Positions 50,271 through 59,571 of a stretch of 64,000 nucleotides of DNA are shown in pieces. The DNA lies in contig URUD01000002.1 of NCBI GenBank assembly GCA_900550935.1, forward strand, positions 1-64,000, read 5' to 3'. Origin of the DNA: an uncultured Roseburia sp. (GTDB lineage: Bacteria > Bacillota > Clostridia > Lachnospirales > Lachnospiraceae). Both the position numbers and the translations under genes were made by a program. Position 1 is the first letter of the stretch. Each line of letters starts with the position of its first letter. A model generated the notes under the pieces. The model saw nothing but the letters and a program-made list of their open reading frames with translations. It did no database searches and had not been told where the DNA came from.

Positions 50271-51539
50271 TCATGCCAAGTACTCATTCCACTGTTTTTT
50301 GATCTCTCCTACAAAATACAGTGAACCAAATGCAACCGTTCTGCCTTCTACCTGCAGTTTTTTCACACAATCGCGCCAGTCTTTTAAACTTACCGCCGGA
50401 ACTTTCTTTTCTCTGATAAAAGCTGCCAGTACGTCTGCCTGCAGTGCGCGCTCCGAATCTACTGTAACCGTTTCGAAATCCAGTGCAAGTGGAAGCAGAC
50501 AGGTAATCATTTCTTCATAATCTTTGTCCGCCATCACGCCCATCTTAAAATGAAACTTCTCACCCGGAAACATCTGTCTTAAACTCTCGGAAAGTGCACG
50601 CACACCATTGCTGTTGTGTGCTCCATCCACCAGAAAATAAGGCTGCTCCGATAATACTTCCATCCTGCCGGGCCAGCATGTGTTCTTTAATCCTTCTTTT
50701 AATAGCGCCCTCTCATAAGGGATCTTTCTCTTTTTTAAGAAAAGTTCCGCGCCAAGGATCGCTGCGGCTGCGTTTTCGTACTGATGGTTTCCACATAGTG
50801 TGATCTCCCAGTCCTCTCTCTCGAAAGAAAAGGTCTGTTTTCCCTGCGAAAACGACCGGTCTGTGATCTCCTCGGTGCGGACAGTTCTTACATATTCCAC
50901 CTCCGCTTCTTTTGCCGCATCGAAAAGAACCTGCAACACTTCCGGTTCCTGACTCTCCATCACAAAGCAGGTTCCTTTTTTCAAAATGCCCGCCTTTTCT
51001 GCTGCGATCTGTGGCAATGTATGTCCAAGCTGTTCCATATGGTCATAGCCGATCTTTGTGATCACAGACACCTCCGGTATTCCGACTGCATTTGTCGAAT
51101 CTAGCCGTCCTCCAAGCCCGGTCTCCAGGATCACAACATCACAGTTTTGTTCCTTAAAATATAACATCGCCATGCCAAGACAATAGTCAAACATGGTTGG
51201 CGTATTTTCGTATGTTTCCTGCAACAGACGGTTTCCAAGTCTTGTCACGTCTGCTTTTTCGATCATTTTGCCATCCACGCGGATCCTCTCTTCAAATGCG
51301 ACCAGATGGGGCGAGGTAAACATCCCTGTTTTTAACCCTGCCTGCTGTAACATGGCACACAAAAAAGCAGCGACAGAACCTTTGCCGTTTGTCCCTGCTA
51401 TATGGATAAAAGGCATCCCCTCCTGCGGATTGCCGAGCAGATGTAACATCTGCCCAGACACTTCCACACCCGGATGCCTTCCAAATCTTCTCTGATGTTC
51501 TATGGTATCTAATACCTCTTCATATGTGAATACTTTCAT
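50271..51539 (-). CDS. folC: folylpolyglutamate synthase/dihydrofolate synthase
   Basis: This 422-residue Mur-ligase-family enzyme adds glutamates to folates. The P-loop is IHIAGTNGKGSVAAFL near residue 45. ETGLGGRLDSTNAV is the family signature, followed by SVITKIGYDHMEQLG and FLVDGAHNSNGVRAL. The start at 51539 (MKVFTYEEVLD) fits the family N terminus; the ribosome binding site is weak, and the frame continues upstream over degV without family similarity. It follows degV by 13 bases. Confidence 0.94.
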   Translation of the reverse strand: MKVFTYEEVLDTIEHQRRFGRHPGVEVSGQMLHLLGNPQEGMPFIHIAGTNGKGSVAAFLCAMLQQAGLKTGMFTSPHLVAFEERIRVDGKMIEKADVTRLGNRLLQETYENTPTMFDYCLGMAMLYFKEQNCDVVILETGLGGRLDSTNAVGIPEVSVITKIGYDHMEQLGHTLPQIAAEKAGILKKGTCFVMESQEPEVLQVLFDAAKEAEVEYVRTVRTEEITDRSFSQGKQTFSFEREDWEITLCGNHQYENAAAAILGAELFLKKRKIPYERALLKEGLKNTCWPGRMEVLSEQPYFLVDGAHNSNGVRALSESLRQMFPGEKFHFKMGVMADKDYEEMITCLLPLALDFETVTVDSERALQADVLAAFIREKKVPAVSLKDWRDCVKKLQVEGRTVAFGSLYFVGEIKKQWNEYLA

Positions 51540-51552
51540 GTTCGCCGTCTTT

Positions 51553-52392
51553 CTAAACCGCCATGATGACTCCACCATCATTTGCATACATACTGCTGAC
51601 TCCAGCGGTATTGATGATAATGATCTTTTTAAATTTTGCTGCCTTTTCAATCTTTTCCTTTAACGCTTTTGCACGCTCCGGACAGTTGCAATGTGAAATG
51701 GCGAGCACTTTATTTTCACAATCCTTTGTCTTTGCGATCATAGCCTGGATCATCTTCTCCAGAGCCTTATTCATGCCCCTTGCCTGATCTAACTGACAGA
51801 TCGTGCCCTCTTTGGTCGCACCCATGACTGGTTTGATATTTAATGTATTTGCGATCAATGCCTTGATATTGCTGAGTCTTCCGGTTTTCCGAAGTGTATC
51901 TAATGTCTCCAGTACGAAGTAGGTGTTCATTGTGCTGATGTACTCTTCCGTTTTCTCAACAACTTCCTCAAAAGTGCATCCTGCTTCCTCGAATTCCTGC
52001 ACCTTTAACCCGATCAGAGTCTCTCCAACAGAAGCAGATTTCGAATTAAAGACATAAATTTTCTTTTCTTCGCCGTATTCTTCTTCAAATAAGTTCTTGC
52101 CGAGTACTGCACTGTTATAGGAACCGCTCAGTTCACCGGAAAGCGTTACCACATAGATATGGTCTGCATCGCCTTCATATGCCTTCATATACTGATCCGG
52201 TGATGGACAGGATGACTTCGGTCCGGTCAGACTTTCCTTTACTCTTTTTAAAAAGTCAATCTGGTTAAACGTGGAATCGTCTTTTATCCTGCAGCCATCT
52301 ACTTCAAGTTCTAACGCAACGGATACAAAATGTGGATCTGTTTTTAACTCCTCTGGAAGTTCTCCACAACTATCAATGACAATCTTATACAT
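51553..52392 (-). CDS. DegV family fatty-acid-binding protein
   Basis: This 279-residue protein has the family start MYKIVIDSCGELPEEL and the motifs SCPSPDQYM, VTLSGELSGSYNSA and SKSASVGETLIG. The C-terminal part contains NIKPVMGATKEGTI. DegV (FakB-like) proteins bind a fatty acid and can hand it to the FakA kinase; whether this one does is not known. The ATG at 52392 has GGAGG seven bases upstream. It is followed by folC. Confidence 0.93.
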   Translation of the reverse strand: MYKIVIDSCGELPEELKTDPHFVSVALELEVDGCRIKDDSTFNQIDFLKRVKESLTGPKSSCPSPDQYMKAYEGDADHIYVVTLSGELSGSYNSAVLGKNLFEEEYGEEKKIYVFNSKSASVGETLIGLKVQEFEEAGCTFEEVVEKTEEYISTMNTYFVLETLDTLRKTGRLSNIKALIANTLNIKPVMGATKEGTICQLDQARGMNKALEKMIQAMIAKTKDCENKVLAISHCNCPERAKALKEKIEKAAKFKKIIIINTAGVSSMYANDGGVIMAV

Positions 52393-52579
52393 CTCTCTTC
52401 CTCCATAACCAACGCTACATTTATTTTTTGAAAACATTTCATTTGTTATTCATAAACTTTTTATATGTTTTAGTTTTCCATTACAAGTAGTTTTCATTAC
52501 TATGTGATAGTAGCATAAAAACAGCGTTTTGTATAGAGGTTTTTCTATTTTTTTACAATTTCTTTATAGAATGGGCTGT

Positions 52580-53881
52580 TTACAGTGCAAAAAAGGCTGT
52601 TACAACATCCTTTAATGCCTGTTGGTCTTTCGCCCCCATCAGTTCTCTTGCAGAGTGCATTGCAAGCAGTGGGATACCGATATCAACCGTCTTCACCGGT
52701 AACAGTGCAGATGCGATCGAGCCTAAGGTTCCACCGCCTGCCATATCGGAACGGTTGACAAATTTCTGATACGGGATCTCCTTTGCCTGACAGATCTGCT
52801 CAATTGCTGCGATCGCCTCACAGTCTGTTGCATAGGACTGTGAACTTGCCTCTTTGATGCAGAAGCCCCTGCCAAGCTGCGGCTTATTTGTGACATCCAT
52901 TTTTCCCGCCTGGTTTGGATGCAGTCCATGTGCCACATCCACCGATAAGAACATGCTCTGGTATAAGATCTGCTGTGCCGTGCTGCCACATCCGACTTCA
53001 TTTAAGATACGGAGCAGCATATCATGTAGCAGGATCGCTCCTGCTCCCTGTTTGCTTCTGCTTCCGATCTCCTCATGGTCAAAAAGTGCGATCAGGTTAA
53101 TGCCATCTTTACGTTCTGCATCTATGATAGCAGAAACAAGTGCCGCGCAGGATGTCAGATTATCTAATCGCGGGCTTGAGATAAATTCATCTTCTGCTCC
53201 GATATATTCCGGCTGCTCCCTGCAGTATACCGTCAGTTCAAAATCCAGGATGTCCTCTTTGGCAACCTGCAATTCTTTTGCCAGGAAGTTAAGGAAATAG
53301 TCTGCCTTTGCTTCTTCTCCTTCCAGCAATCCCATAACCGGGATCAGGTCGATCTGCCTGTTTAATTCCACACCTTTATTGACTTCGCGGTTCATATGGA
53401 TCGCAAGGTTTGGAATGGTCAGCAGACTTTTATCGGAACAAAAAGTGCGTACTTCCGGTGCAAACGGATCTTTGCTCTTTAACGCAACCCGTCCTGCAAT
53501 CCCAAGTGGACGATCCAGCCAGGTATTTAAAATAGCTCCGCCGTATACTTCCACATTGACCTGTGCATAGCTGTTCATGCGGATATCTGCGGATGGTTTG
53601 ATGCGCAGGCATGGAAAATCTGTATGTGCCGCTGCAATGCGGACTGCCGGTTTTTTCTTTGTTCCTTCTAATGTATCGTGATCGTCTGGCAGTGTGAATG
53701 CAAACAATGTGGTATCATGATGATTGATCACATAACGTCCTCCTGCCTGAAGTTTCCAGTCGTCTTCGTAATTTATGCTGGTAAATCCGGCATCCTGTAA
53801 TCTCTTTTCGCAGGAAGCTACCGCATGTACCGGAGAAACCCCTTCCTTTAATAGATCAAATAAAAGTTCTGTCTCGTTCAT
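52580..53881 (-). CDS. M18 family aminopeptidase
   Basis: This 433-residue zinc aminopeptidase is similar to aspartyl aminopeptidase (ApeB/DNPEP). Metal-binding motifs are AAAHTDFPCLRIKP at the N-terminal half, SSPRLDNLTSCAALV, FDHEEIGSRSKQGAG, and the C-terminal IPLLAMHSARELMG. It should act in the cytoplasm on acidic N-terminal residues. The ATG at 53881 has GGAGG five bases upstream; a TTG at 53893 is not needed. It is transcribed away from the DUF5721-like gene. Confidence 0.93.
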   Translation of the reverse strand: MNETELLFDLLKEGVSPVHAVASCEKRLQDAGFTSINYEDDWKLQAGGRYVINHHDTTLFAFTLPDDHDTLEGTKKKPAVRIAAAHTDFPCLRIKPSADIRMNSYAQVNVEVYGGAILNTWLDRPLGIAGRVALKSKDPFAPEVRTFCSDKSLLTIPNLAIHMNREVNKGVELNRQIDLIPVMGLLEGEEAKADYFLNFLAKELQVAKEDILDFELTVYCREQPEYIGAEDEFISSPRLDNLTSCAALVSAIIDAERKDGINLIALFDHEEIGSRSKQGAGAILLHDMLLRILNEVGCGSTAQQILYQSMFLSVDVAHGLHPNQAGKMDVTNKPQLGRGFCIKEASSQSYATDCEAIAAIEQICQAKEIPYQKFVNRSDMAGGGTLGSIASALLPVKTVDIGIPLLAMHSARELMGAKDQQALKDVVTAFFAL

Positions 53882-53974
53882 GTTTTCCTCCAAATTCTGA
53901 TTTTTCTTTTATCATTTCGAAACTCATTTTACTACGAAATTCTAAATTTTACATCTCTTTTCCCAAAAATCATA

Positions 53975-54003
53975 TTGTGAAATGTATTCTTTTTACTTAT
54001 AAT
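53975..54003 (+). promoter_or_regulatory. promoter of the DUF5721-like gene
   Basis: TTGTGA (53975-53980), a 17-nt spacer and a perfect TATAAT (53998-54003) lie about 28 bp upstream of the start codon on the plus strand. Confidence 0.8.
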
Positions 54004-54031
54004 AAAGAAAGATTTTTTTATGGGGGTTTTT

Positions 54032-54535
54032 ATGATCGCACTGCGTATTTCTGAAATAAAACTTTTTATGAACCAGCTTTTGTGCACCGAAACGTTTGAC
54101 CATTTCCTGTTACAGGATGCAACGATCCAAAAGGACGCCACCTATACCATAGACGGCAGGCTGAATCCGGACTACTACAGCGCAGAAGAACTCGAAGAGC
54201 TCTCTCTTACCGGGCTTTCCCATCTTCCGTTTTTCCATCTGCGCACGCACTGTTTTGACCTGATCAAAGGAAAACGCACACCGGCTTATTTTAAATTTGT
54301 ATTCCTGCTCTCGCCGGAAAATCTTATCCGCACGATCGCGCAGAGCCAGACCGGTTTTACCGCTTCCGACATCTCGGGATGTTTTCTGAATCTTAAATTC
54401 CAAAACGGTGAACTACTCTTAACTACAGGAGTTTCCTACCGGATTTTTTCTCCCGACAAAAGTTTTGAACAGGAGTGGGACCGCATGATAAAACTTTTTT
54501 TTAAAAATCATCAAATTCCTTTTGAAGAGTTATGA
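54032..54535 (+). CDS. DUF5721-like protein of unknown function
   Basis: This 167-residue cytoplasmic protein begins MIALRISEIKLFMNQLLCTE and contains TIDGRLNPDYYSAEE, TGLSHLPFFHLRTHCFDLIKGKRTPAYFKFVFLL and GFTASDISGCFLNLKFQNGELLLTTG. The pattern corresponds to a Clostridia-specific family (DUF5721 as I recall it) without known function. GGGGG five bases upstream supports the ATG at 54032; the ATG at 54020 has no good site. It lies about 85 bases upstream of csp but on a separate promoter. Confidence 0.8.
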   Translation: MIALRISEIKLFMNQLLCTETFDHFLLQDATIQKDATYTIDGRLNPDYYSAEELEELSLTGLSHLPFFHLRTHCFDLIKGKRTPAYFKFVFLLSPENLIRTIAQSQTGFTASDISGCFLNLKFQNGELLLTTGVSYRIFSPDKSFEQEWDRMIKLFFKNHQIPFEEL

Positions 54536-54542
54536 TTTTTCC

Positions 54543-54594
54543 TTTACTTTTAGGAAACGTTATGATATGCTTTTATTGACTGTAGTTACAGTCA
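54543..54594 (+). promoter_or_regulatory. csp promoter and leader hairpin
   Basis: TTTACT (54543-54548), a 17-nt spacer and TATGCT (54566-54571) form a likely promoter. Immediately downstream TGACTG and CAGTCA (54577-54594) form a perfect stem that can extend to about 9 bp with one wobble. It would be at the very 5' end of the csp message. Confidence 0.6.
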
Positions 54595-54621
54595 GTAATA
54601 TTTTTTTGGAGGTACTTTTCA

Positions 54622-54825
54622 ATGAATAAAGGTACAGTAAAATGGTTTAACAACCAAAAAGGTTACGGATTCATTTCTGACGAGTCTGGAAATGACGTAT
54701 TCGTACACTACTCAGGACTGAACATGGATGGTTTCAAATCCCTTGAAGAAGGTGCTGCAGTAGAGTTCGAAGTTGTAGAAGGAGCAAAAGGTCCTCAGGC
54801 AACTAACGTAACAGTAGTAAAATAA
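54622..54825 (+). CDS. csp: cold shock protein (CspA family)
   Basis: This 67-residue OB-fold RNA chaperone carries RNP1 KGYGFIS and RNP2 VFVHYSG. It begins MNKGTVKWFNNQ and ends ATNVTVVK, as is typical of the family. A strong GGAGG site lies about ten bases upstream. The gene has its own promoter, a 5' leader hairpin and a strong terminator. Confidence 0.96.
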   Translation: MNKGTVKWFNNQKGYGFISDESGNDVFVHYSGLNMDGFKSLEEGAAVEFEVVEGAKGPQATNVTVVK

Positions 54826-54926
54826 TTTTACTACACGCGGTATTCCACAGGTTTCACATGTACCTTTTTCTTTTTAAATAAACCCGTTTTTATTTGCTAG
54901 ATTAAGATATTGTAAACAATGGATTT

Positions 54927-54959
54927 AAAAAAGAGTGTCGGTTTCCGGCACTCTTTTTT
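54927..54959 (+). terminator. terminator between csp and the D-lactate dehydrogenase gene
   Basis: AAGAGTGTCGG and CCGGCACTCTT form an 11-bp stem with one G-T pair. T follows on the plus strand and on the minus strand, so it can serve both convergent genes. Confidence 0.85.
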
Positions 54960-54979
54960 ACGTTTCCATATTTTATTTA

Positions 54980-55963
54980 CTAACAAAGCATATTGGGATT
55001 TTCTTCTTTTTGCAGGCATTTTAAGATGTTGACCACACCACTCTGTGCCATGCTGCGCACTGCCTCTTTCGTGTAAAATGCCATATGCTGTGTCATCGTC
55101 ACATTCGGGAACTGGCGGATGTATGCCATATTGCGGTTGCTTAAGATATCCGACCGCAGATCCCTGTGATAGATACCTTCCTCTTCCTCGATGACATCCA
55201 GTCCCAGTGCTCCGATCTTCTGGCTTTCGATCCCGGCGATCACATCATCCATACGCATCAGCTCTCCTCTGGCACAGTTGATGATCACAACGCCGTCTTT
55301 CATCTGTGCGATCGTATCTTTGTTTACCATATAACGTGTCTGATTGGAAAGTGGCACATGCAGCGTGATGACATCACTGTCGCGGTAAACTTCCTCCAGC
55401 GAACAGTAGGTGATGTTGCTGTTTTCCGGTGCATTTTCTCTCCTGCTGTATGCGATCACACGGCAGCCGAACCCGCTTAGATATTCTGCCACTTTTAACC
55501 CGATCTTTCCGGTTCCGATGATCCCGACCGTAAGATTTCTCAACTCGCTCCCCATGAGTCCGCTCAGTGAATAATCGTTCGCGTTTGCCCGGTATAATGC
55601 CTGTTTGTAATTGCGCAATGCCATGAGCATCAGCATGATCGTATACTCTGCGACGCCATCCGGGTCATAATATCCCTTACAGATATGCACCCCGTTCTTT
55701 TTTGCCGCGTTTAAATCAATATGGTCGTAACCGATCGTTCGCGTTGCCACAACTTTGATCTGTCGTTTTGCCACTTCCTGCATCAGATCTTCTTTTAACT
55801 TCGTCTCGCCTAAGATCGTGATCCCGTCCGCACCGTTTGCCCGATTGATCGTATCTTCGGTCAAAGGTCCCGGCACAAGCGTAATCTCAATCCCATATTT
55901 TTCTGCTTCCTGTTTCAAATAATCCTTTTCATCATCTCTGACTTCATAAGCTGTTATCTTCAT
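54980..55963 (-). CDS. D-lactate dehydrogenase-like 2-hydroxyacid dehydrogenase
   Basis: This 327-residue NAD-dependent enzyme belongs to the D-isomer-specific 2-hydroxyacid dehydrogenase family. The nucleotide-binding motif is VGIIGTGKIGLKVAEYL. The catalytic Arg lies in IINCARGELMRMD, the Glu in LDVIEEEEGIYHRD and the His in TMTQHMAFYTKEA. The sequence is of the D-lactate dehydrogenase/VanH type, with pyruvate to D-lactate as the probable reaction; other 2-keto acids are possible. No van-like genes are adjacent, so a fermentative role is more likely than resistance. Confidence 0.9.
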   Translation of the reverse strand: MKITAYEVRDDEKDYLKQEAEKYGIEITLVPGPLTEDTINRANGADGITILGETKLKEDLMQEVAKRQIKVVATRTIGYDHIDLNAAKKNGVHICKGYYDPDGVAEYTIMLMLMALRNYKQALYRANANDYSLSGLMGSELRNLTVGIIGTGKIGLKVAEYLSGFGCRVIAYSRRENAPENSNITYCSLEEVYRDSDVITLHVPLSNQTRYMVNKDTIAQMKDGVVIINCARGELMRMDDVIAGIESQKIGALGLDVIEEEEGIYHRDLRSDILSNRNMAYIRQFPNVTMTQHMAFYTKEAVRSMAQSGVVNILKCLQKEENPNMLC

Positions 55964-56067
55964 CTGTCTTCTCCATCCATTCCTGCTTCTTCGCTTATGC
56001 TAGAAAAAGTATCATAGTTTCCAACTCTTAGCAAGCCGATGGAGCGATACGACACAGCCGCGTCACT

Positions 56068-58383
56068 TTAAAGGGTTAAACCGGGTGTGGAGACGATCAG
56101 ACTCATCGTTCCCGTACATTCTACCCTGCCAAATCCATTTGGAAGAATGAAATGGTCGCCTTTTCCCACCGGATTGCCATTTAAAATACCGTCTCCTTCC
56201 AGTACGGAGCAGAGCAAAAACGGATAGCTCTGTTCAAAAGCTGCCTCTCCTTCCACGTCCAGTTTGAAGATATGATAATAATCGCAGGCATACAGTTCAT
56301 TCAGTGTGTTTTTCGGCAGATCCAGTACCGATCTCACACTCTCCTCTACCGGTTTTGCCGGAACGGTGATGACATCGATACTCTTTTCCACATGAAGTTC
56401 TCTCGGTTTTCCATCGGAAAGGCGGTCATAATCATAGACACGGTATGTAATGTCACTGTTCTGCTGGGTCTCTAAGATCAAAAGCCCTCCCTTAATTGCA
56501 TGCACGGTACCAGGGTCAATCTGGATAAAATCACCTTTTTTCACCGGAATCTCCCGGATAAAATCGTTCCATCTACCCTCTTTAATCATAGACTTTAACT
56601 CTTCTTTTGTCTTTGCATTGTGTCCGATCACAAGGGAAGCATGCTCCGGTGCATCCATGATGTACCAGCACTCGGTCTTCCCATAGGAGCCGTTTTCATG
56701 CTCTTTTGCATAGGCATCATCCGGGTGCACCTGGATGCTTAAATCATCTCTTGCATCAATGATCTTGGTCAGCAGCGGAAAACGGTCATACGTAAGGTTT
56801 CCAAACACCTCTTTGTGCCCATCCCATACCTGTGATAATTTCATTCCGGCAAAAGCCCCGTTTTTAATGGTTCCATCTCCGTTTGGATGCGCGGAAATGC
56901 CCCAGCACTCTCCGATGTCATCTCCCTCTGCCGCATAGCCAAATTCCTCCCGAAGTCTTGTTCCACCCCAGAGGTTATGTGTACATACCGGTTCTAAAAA
57001 TAAGATTTCTTTTTCTGACTGATTCATACTCAATATTGCTCCATTCGTTTTGATCACTTTCTGATACCAGAGCGCGGAATCTTTCACGATGCGCTGCTGG
57101 GTGGTAAAGTCCACATAGACGATACCAAATCTCTGTTTATAGCCGTCTGCCCACTCAAAGTTATCCAGAAATGTCCACAGGAAATATCCCCGGACATCGG
57201 CACCCTCATCATAAGCTTTCTGCATGGCACTCAAATAGGAATCCAAAAACGTAATGCGGTTCGGGTCATGCACCCTGCCATCTTTGCTTACGATATCATG
57301 ACAGGACATGCCGTTTTCTGTGATGTAAAGTGGAAGCGGATAACGCTCGGTTAAAAATTTGATGCCATAATAGAATGCTTCCGGTGTTACCGGCCAGTCT
57401 GCCGCCGTCTTTGGAAATCCCGGTGCACGGTTGACAAATTCAGGTTCTCCGTCTGCACCTGCCCTGACGTAATAACCATTATATATGTTTTGTCCCATAA
57501 AATCCAGTGGCTGATGGATCAGCTGCATATCTTCTTCTGTGATTTCCGGCAGATATTCCTTAAACTTTTCAAGTCCTTCCTTCGGATAATGCCCCAAAAA
57601 GACCGGATCAGAAAACCATGATACATTCCAGGTCCAGTTATCCATCGGATTATAAAAACCAAAATAAACTTTTTTTGCCGCCGCAATATCCGCCTCGATG
57701 CCTGTATATGGATAGGCAACGCCTCCGGTCGGCGCAAACCCGACTTTGATCTCTCTTCCGGCGTGTTTTCTCAGTTTGATGACAGCTCTTCCATGTGCCT
57801 TCAACAGGTTGTGCGCGATCTGAAATGTTTCTTTGACCGTACACGTTACGCCCGGTGCGTGCACACCGCTTAAATGCCCCAGTCCGACAACACACTGCGG
57901 CTCATTGATGGTAATAAAATATTCGCACAGGTCGGAGAAATTCTCTGCCACAACTTTTGCATATTCCCCGAACCAGTCGACCACATCCGGGTTCAGCCAG
58001 CCGCCTTTTTCATAGAGTGCCGCCGGAAATTCCCAGTGAAACAATGTGATGTAAGGCGTAATGCCATTCTGCTTCATTGTAAGAATCATATCGCGGTACA
58101 GATCGATTGCTTTCTGGTTGACCTTTCCGGTTCCCTCCGGTAAAATTCTTGCCCAGTTTAATGAAAAACGATACGCATGGATCCCCAGATTTTTCATCAG
58201 TGCGTAATCTTTTTTGTATAAGTGTATCTGGTCACAGGTCGTATACGCATTCTGTCCCTCAAAAACCCGTCCCTCTTCGGTAAATGTATCCCAGACAGTC
58301 TTTCCTCTTCCATCCTGCGGGTCAGTTCCCTCCACCTGATAGGCACTGCTTGCAACACCCCACACAAAATCATCCCGAAACAT
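56068..58383 (-). CDS. GH1 glycosidase fused to class I mannose-6-phosphate isomerase
   Basis: The protein has 771 residues and two complete enzymes. Residues 1-452 are a GH1 glycosidase with acid/base Glu161 in FITINEPQ and nucleophile Glu356 in YITENG. Residues 453-771 (from MNQSEKEILF) are a type I mannose-6-phosphate isomerase with the zinc-binding motifs IQVHPDDAYA, KTECWYIMD and PGTVHAIKGG. There is no signal peptide, so both act inside the cell. In this operon the GH1 part is likely to split gluco- or manno-oligosaccharides, and the isomerase part turns mannose-6-phosphate into fructose-6-phosphate. At the junction a Met codon with GGAG eleven bases upstream remains, as if two genes had merged. 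It is the last gene of the mannan operon. Confidence 0.93.
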   Translation of the reverse strand: MFRDDFVWGVASSAYQVEGTDPQDGRGKTVWDTFTEEGRVFEGQNAYTTCDQIHLYKKDYALMKNLGIHAYRFSLNWARILPEGTGKVNQKAIDLYRDMILTMKQNGITPYITLFHWEFPAALYEKGGWLNPDVVDWFGEYAKVVAENFSDLCEYFITINEPQCVVGLGHLSGVHAPGVTCTVKETFQIAHNLLKAHGRAVIKLRKHAGREIKVGFAPTGGVAYPYTGIEADIAAAKKVYFGFYNPMDNWTWNVSWFSDPVFLGHYPKEGLEKFKEYLPEITEEDMQLIHQPLDFMGQNIYNGYYVRAGADGEPEFVNRAPGFPKTAADWPVTPEAFYYGIKFLTERYPLPLYITENGMSCHDIVSKDGRVHDPNRITFLDSYLSAMQKAYDEGADVRGYFLWTFLDNFEWADGYKQRFGIVYVDFTTQQRIVKDSALWYQKVIKTNGAILSMNQSEKEILFLEPVCTHNLWGGTRLREEFGYAAEGDDIGECWGISAHPNGDGTIKNGAFAGMKLSQVWDGHKEVFGNLTYDRFPLLTKIIDARDDLSIQVHPDDAYAKEHENGSYGKTECWYIMDAPEHASLVIGHNAKTKEELKSMIKEGRWNDFIREIPVKKGDFIQIDPGTVHAIKGGLLILETQQNSDITYRVYDYDRLSDGKPRELHVEKSIDVITVPAKPVEESVRSVLDLPKNTLNELYACDYYHIFKLDVEGEAAFEQSYPFLLCSVLEGDGILNGNPVGKGDHFILPNGFGRVECTGTMSLIVSTPGLTL

Positions 58384-58452
58384 ACCTTTCCTCCCACTTT
58401 TTCATTCAAAAATGTTATACTACCGTTATTTTGCAATATTTCTGTCAAATTT

Positions 58453-59568
58453 TCAACTGCCTAATATCGCCACCAGATAAAATGGTACCACGCAGTCTTC
58501 TGCTCCATCCAACAGGCGGATCTCTACGGTATGTTCTTTGTTTTCTCCATGTAAAAGCAAGGACTTTAGTTCCAGCTTATCCCCCCAGGTCTCATCAAAG
58601 TTTGCATCCAGCCGCACAGCATGTTCCCTGTCGCCATCGATCACTGCCTCTGCCACCGGAGCGGGCTGTTTTACCGATCTGCGGTAACATGCCGTAATGC
58701 AGCTTCCTTTGACCGGAAAAGAAATGACATCTCCTGCTTTTCCAGCCGTCCATCCATGTTTAAAGCAGTCTGCGACTCCATTCTGCACGGTTTCATCTGC
58801 CACAAAACCGGACATTTCAGGTCTGCAGTTATCATTTTGCAGCCGGTAAGAGTTTTCAAACGCATTTTCTGTCAACGGCTTTCGCAGCTTCTTTTCCGGT
58901 GCATCCTCTTTCTGCGCCAGTTCTTCCTTAACCTGTTCCAGAAAATAAGTGATGACCGATGCGACCATTTCATGACCGAGATCATTCGGATGCAGGTCAT
59001 CCGGTGTGATCTCTCTGTTTTGGATACATCCTTTCACCACTTCCGGGTAAATACAGCTCTGCATGCTGATCTCCGGCAGGTCATAATGTCTTCCGACCTG
59101 TGCGTGCATTACCTGTGCATTTGCCCCATTGTGATAGTAGACATTGTGCACCAATAATACAGCAGGGGCTGTTTCCTCCCGCAGGATTCTTCGCACCAGC
59201 CCCTCATACGTTTCTTTAAAATGTTCGGTTGATTCATCATTCACCGAAAATTCCACAATCACGACATCCGGCTGGTGTTTTAATAAATCGGCTTCTACCC
59301 TCGCCACACCATACTCAGACGTCGTTGCGCCGATACCGGCATTCACATACATGGTCTTTGCATTCGGAAACTGTTTGCTCCACCACTCATAGACACGATA
59401 TGCGTAGCAGTTTTCCGGTTTTGTCGCAAGACTTCCCTGTGTGATCGAACCTCCCAGAAATCCCAGTGTGATCATCTCGCCTGCCATAGCACGTTCCATC
59501 ACGCGTTTTAACTGAAACAGATTTCCACGGTTTGCGATCGCATTTTCATAATCAAGTGCAAATTTCAT
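58453..59568 (-). CDS. CE17-type acetylmannan esterase
   Basis: This 371-residue protein has an SGNH esterase domain (about 25-215). Ser41 lies in FLGGSITQGS, the Gly block in NAGIGATTS, the Asn in EFSVND, and Asp190 with His193 in TPDDLHPND. A C-terminal beta domain (about 230-371) resembles CBM35. This architecture is that of the R. intestinalis CE17 esterase, which removes acetyl groups from mannan oligosaccharides. There is no signal peptide, so it works on imported oligomers. It begins three bases after the CE2 stop codon, with GAGG upstream. Confidence 0.88.
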   Translation of the reverse strand: MKFALDYENAIANRGNLFQLKRVMERAMAGEMITLGFLGGSITQGSLATKPENCYAYRVYEWWSKQFPNAKTMYVNAGIGATTSEYGVARVEADLLKHQPDVVIVEFSVNDESTEHFKETYEGLVRRILREETAPAVLLVHNVYYHNGANAQVMHAQVGRHYDLPEISMQSCIYPEVVKGCIQNREITPDDLHPNDLGHEMVASVITYFLEQVKEELAQKEDAPEKKLRKPLTENAFENSYRLQNDNCRPEMSGFVADETVQNGVADCFKHGWTAGKAGDVISFPVKGSCITACYRRSVKQPAPVAEAVIDGDREHAVRLDANFDETWGDKLELKSLLLHGENKEHTVEIRLLDGAEDCVVPFYLVAILGS

Positions 59569-59571
59569 GTT

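Noticed and set aside
54980..55963. VanH-type vancomycin resistance gene
   Set aside because: The enzyme type is similar, but no D-Ala-D-Lac ligase or VanX gene is near; a fermentative dehydrogenase is simpler.
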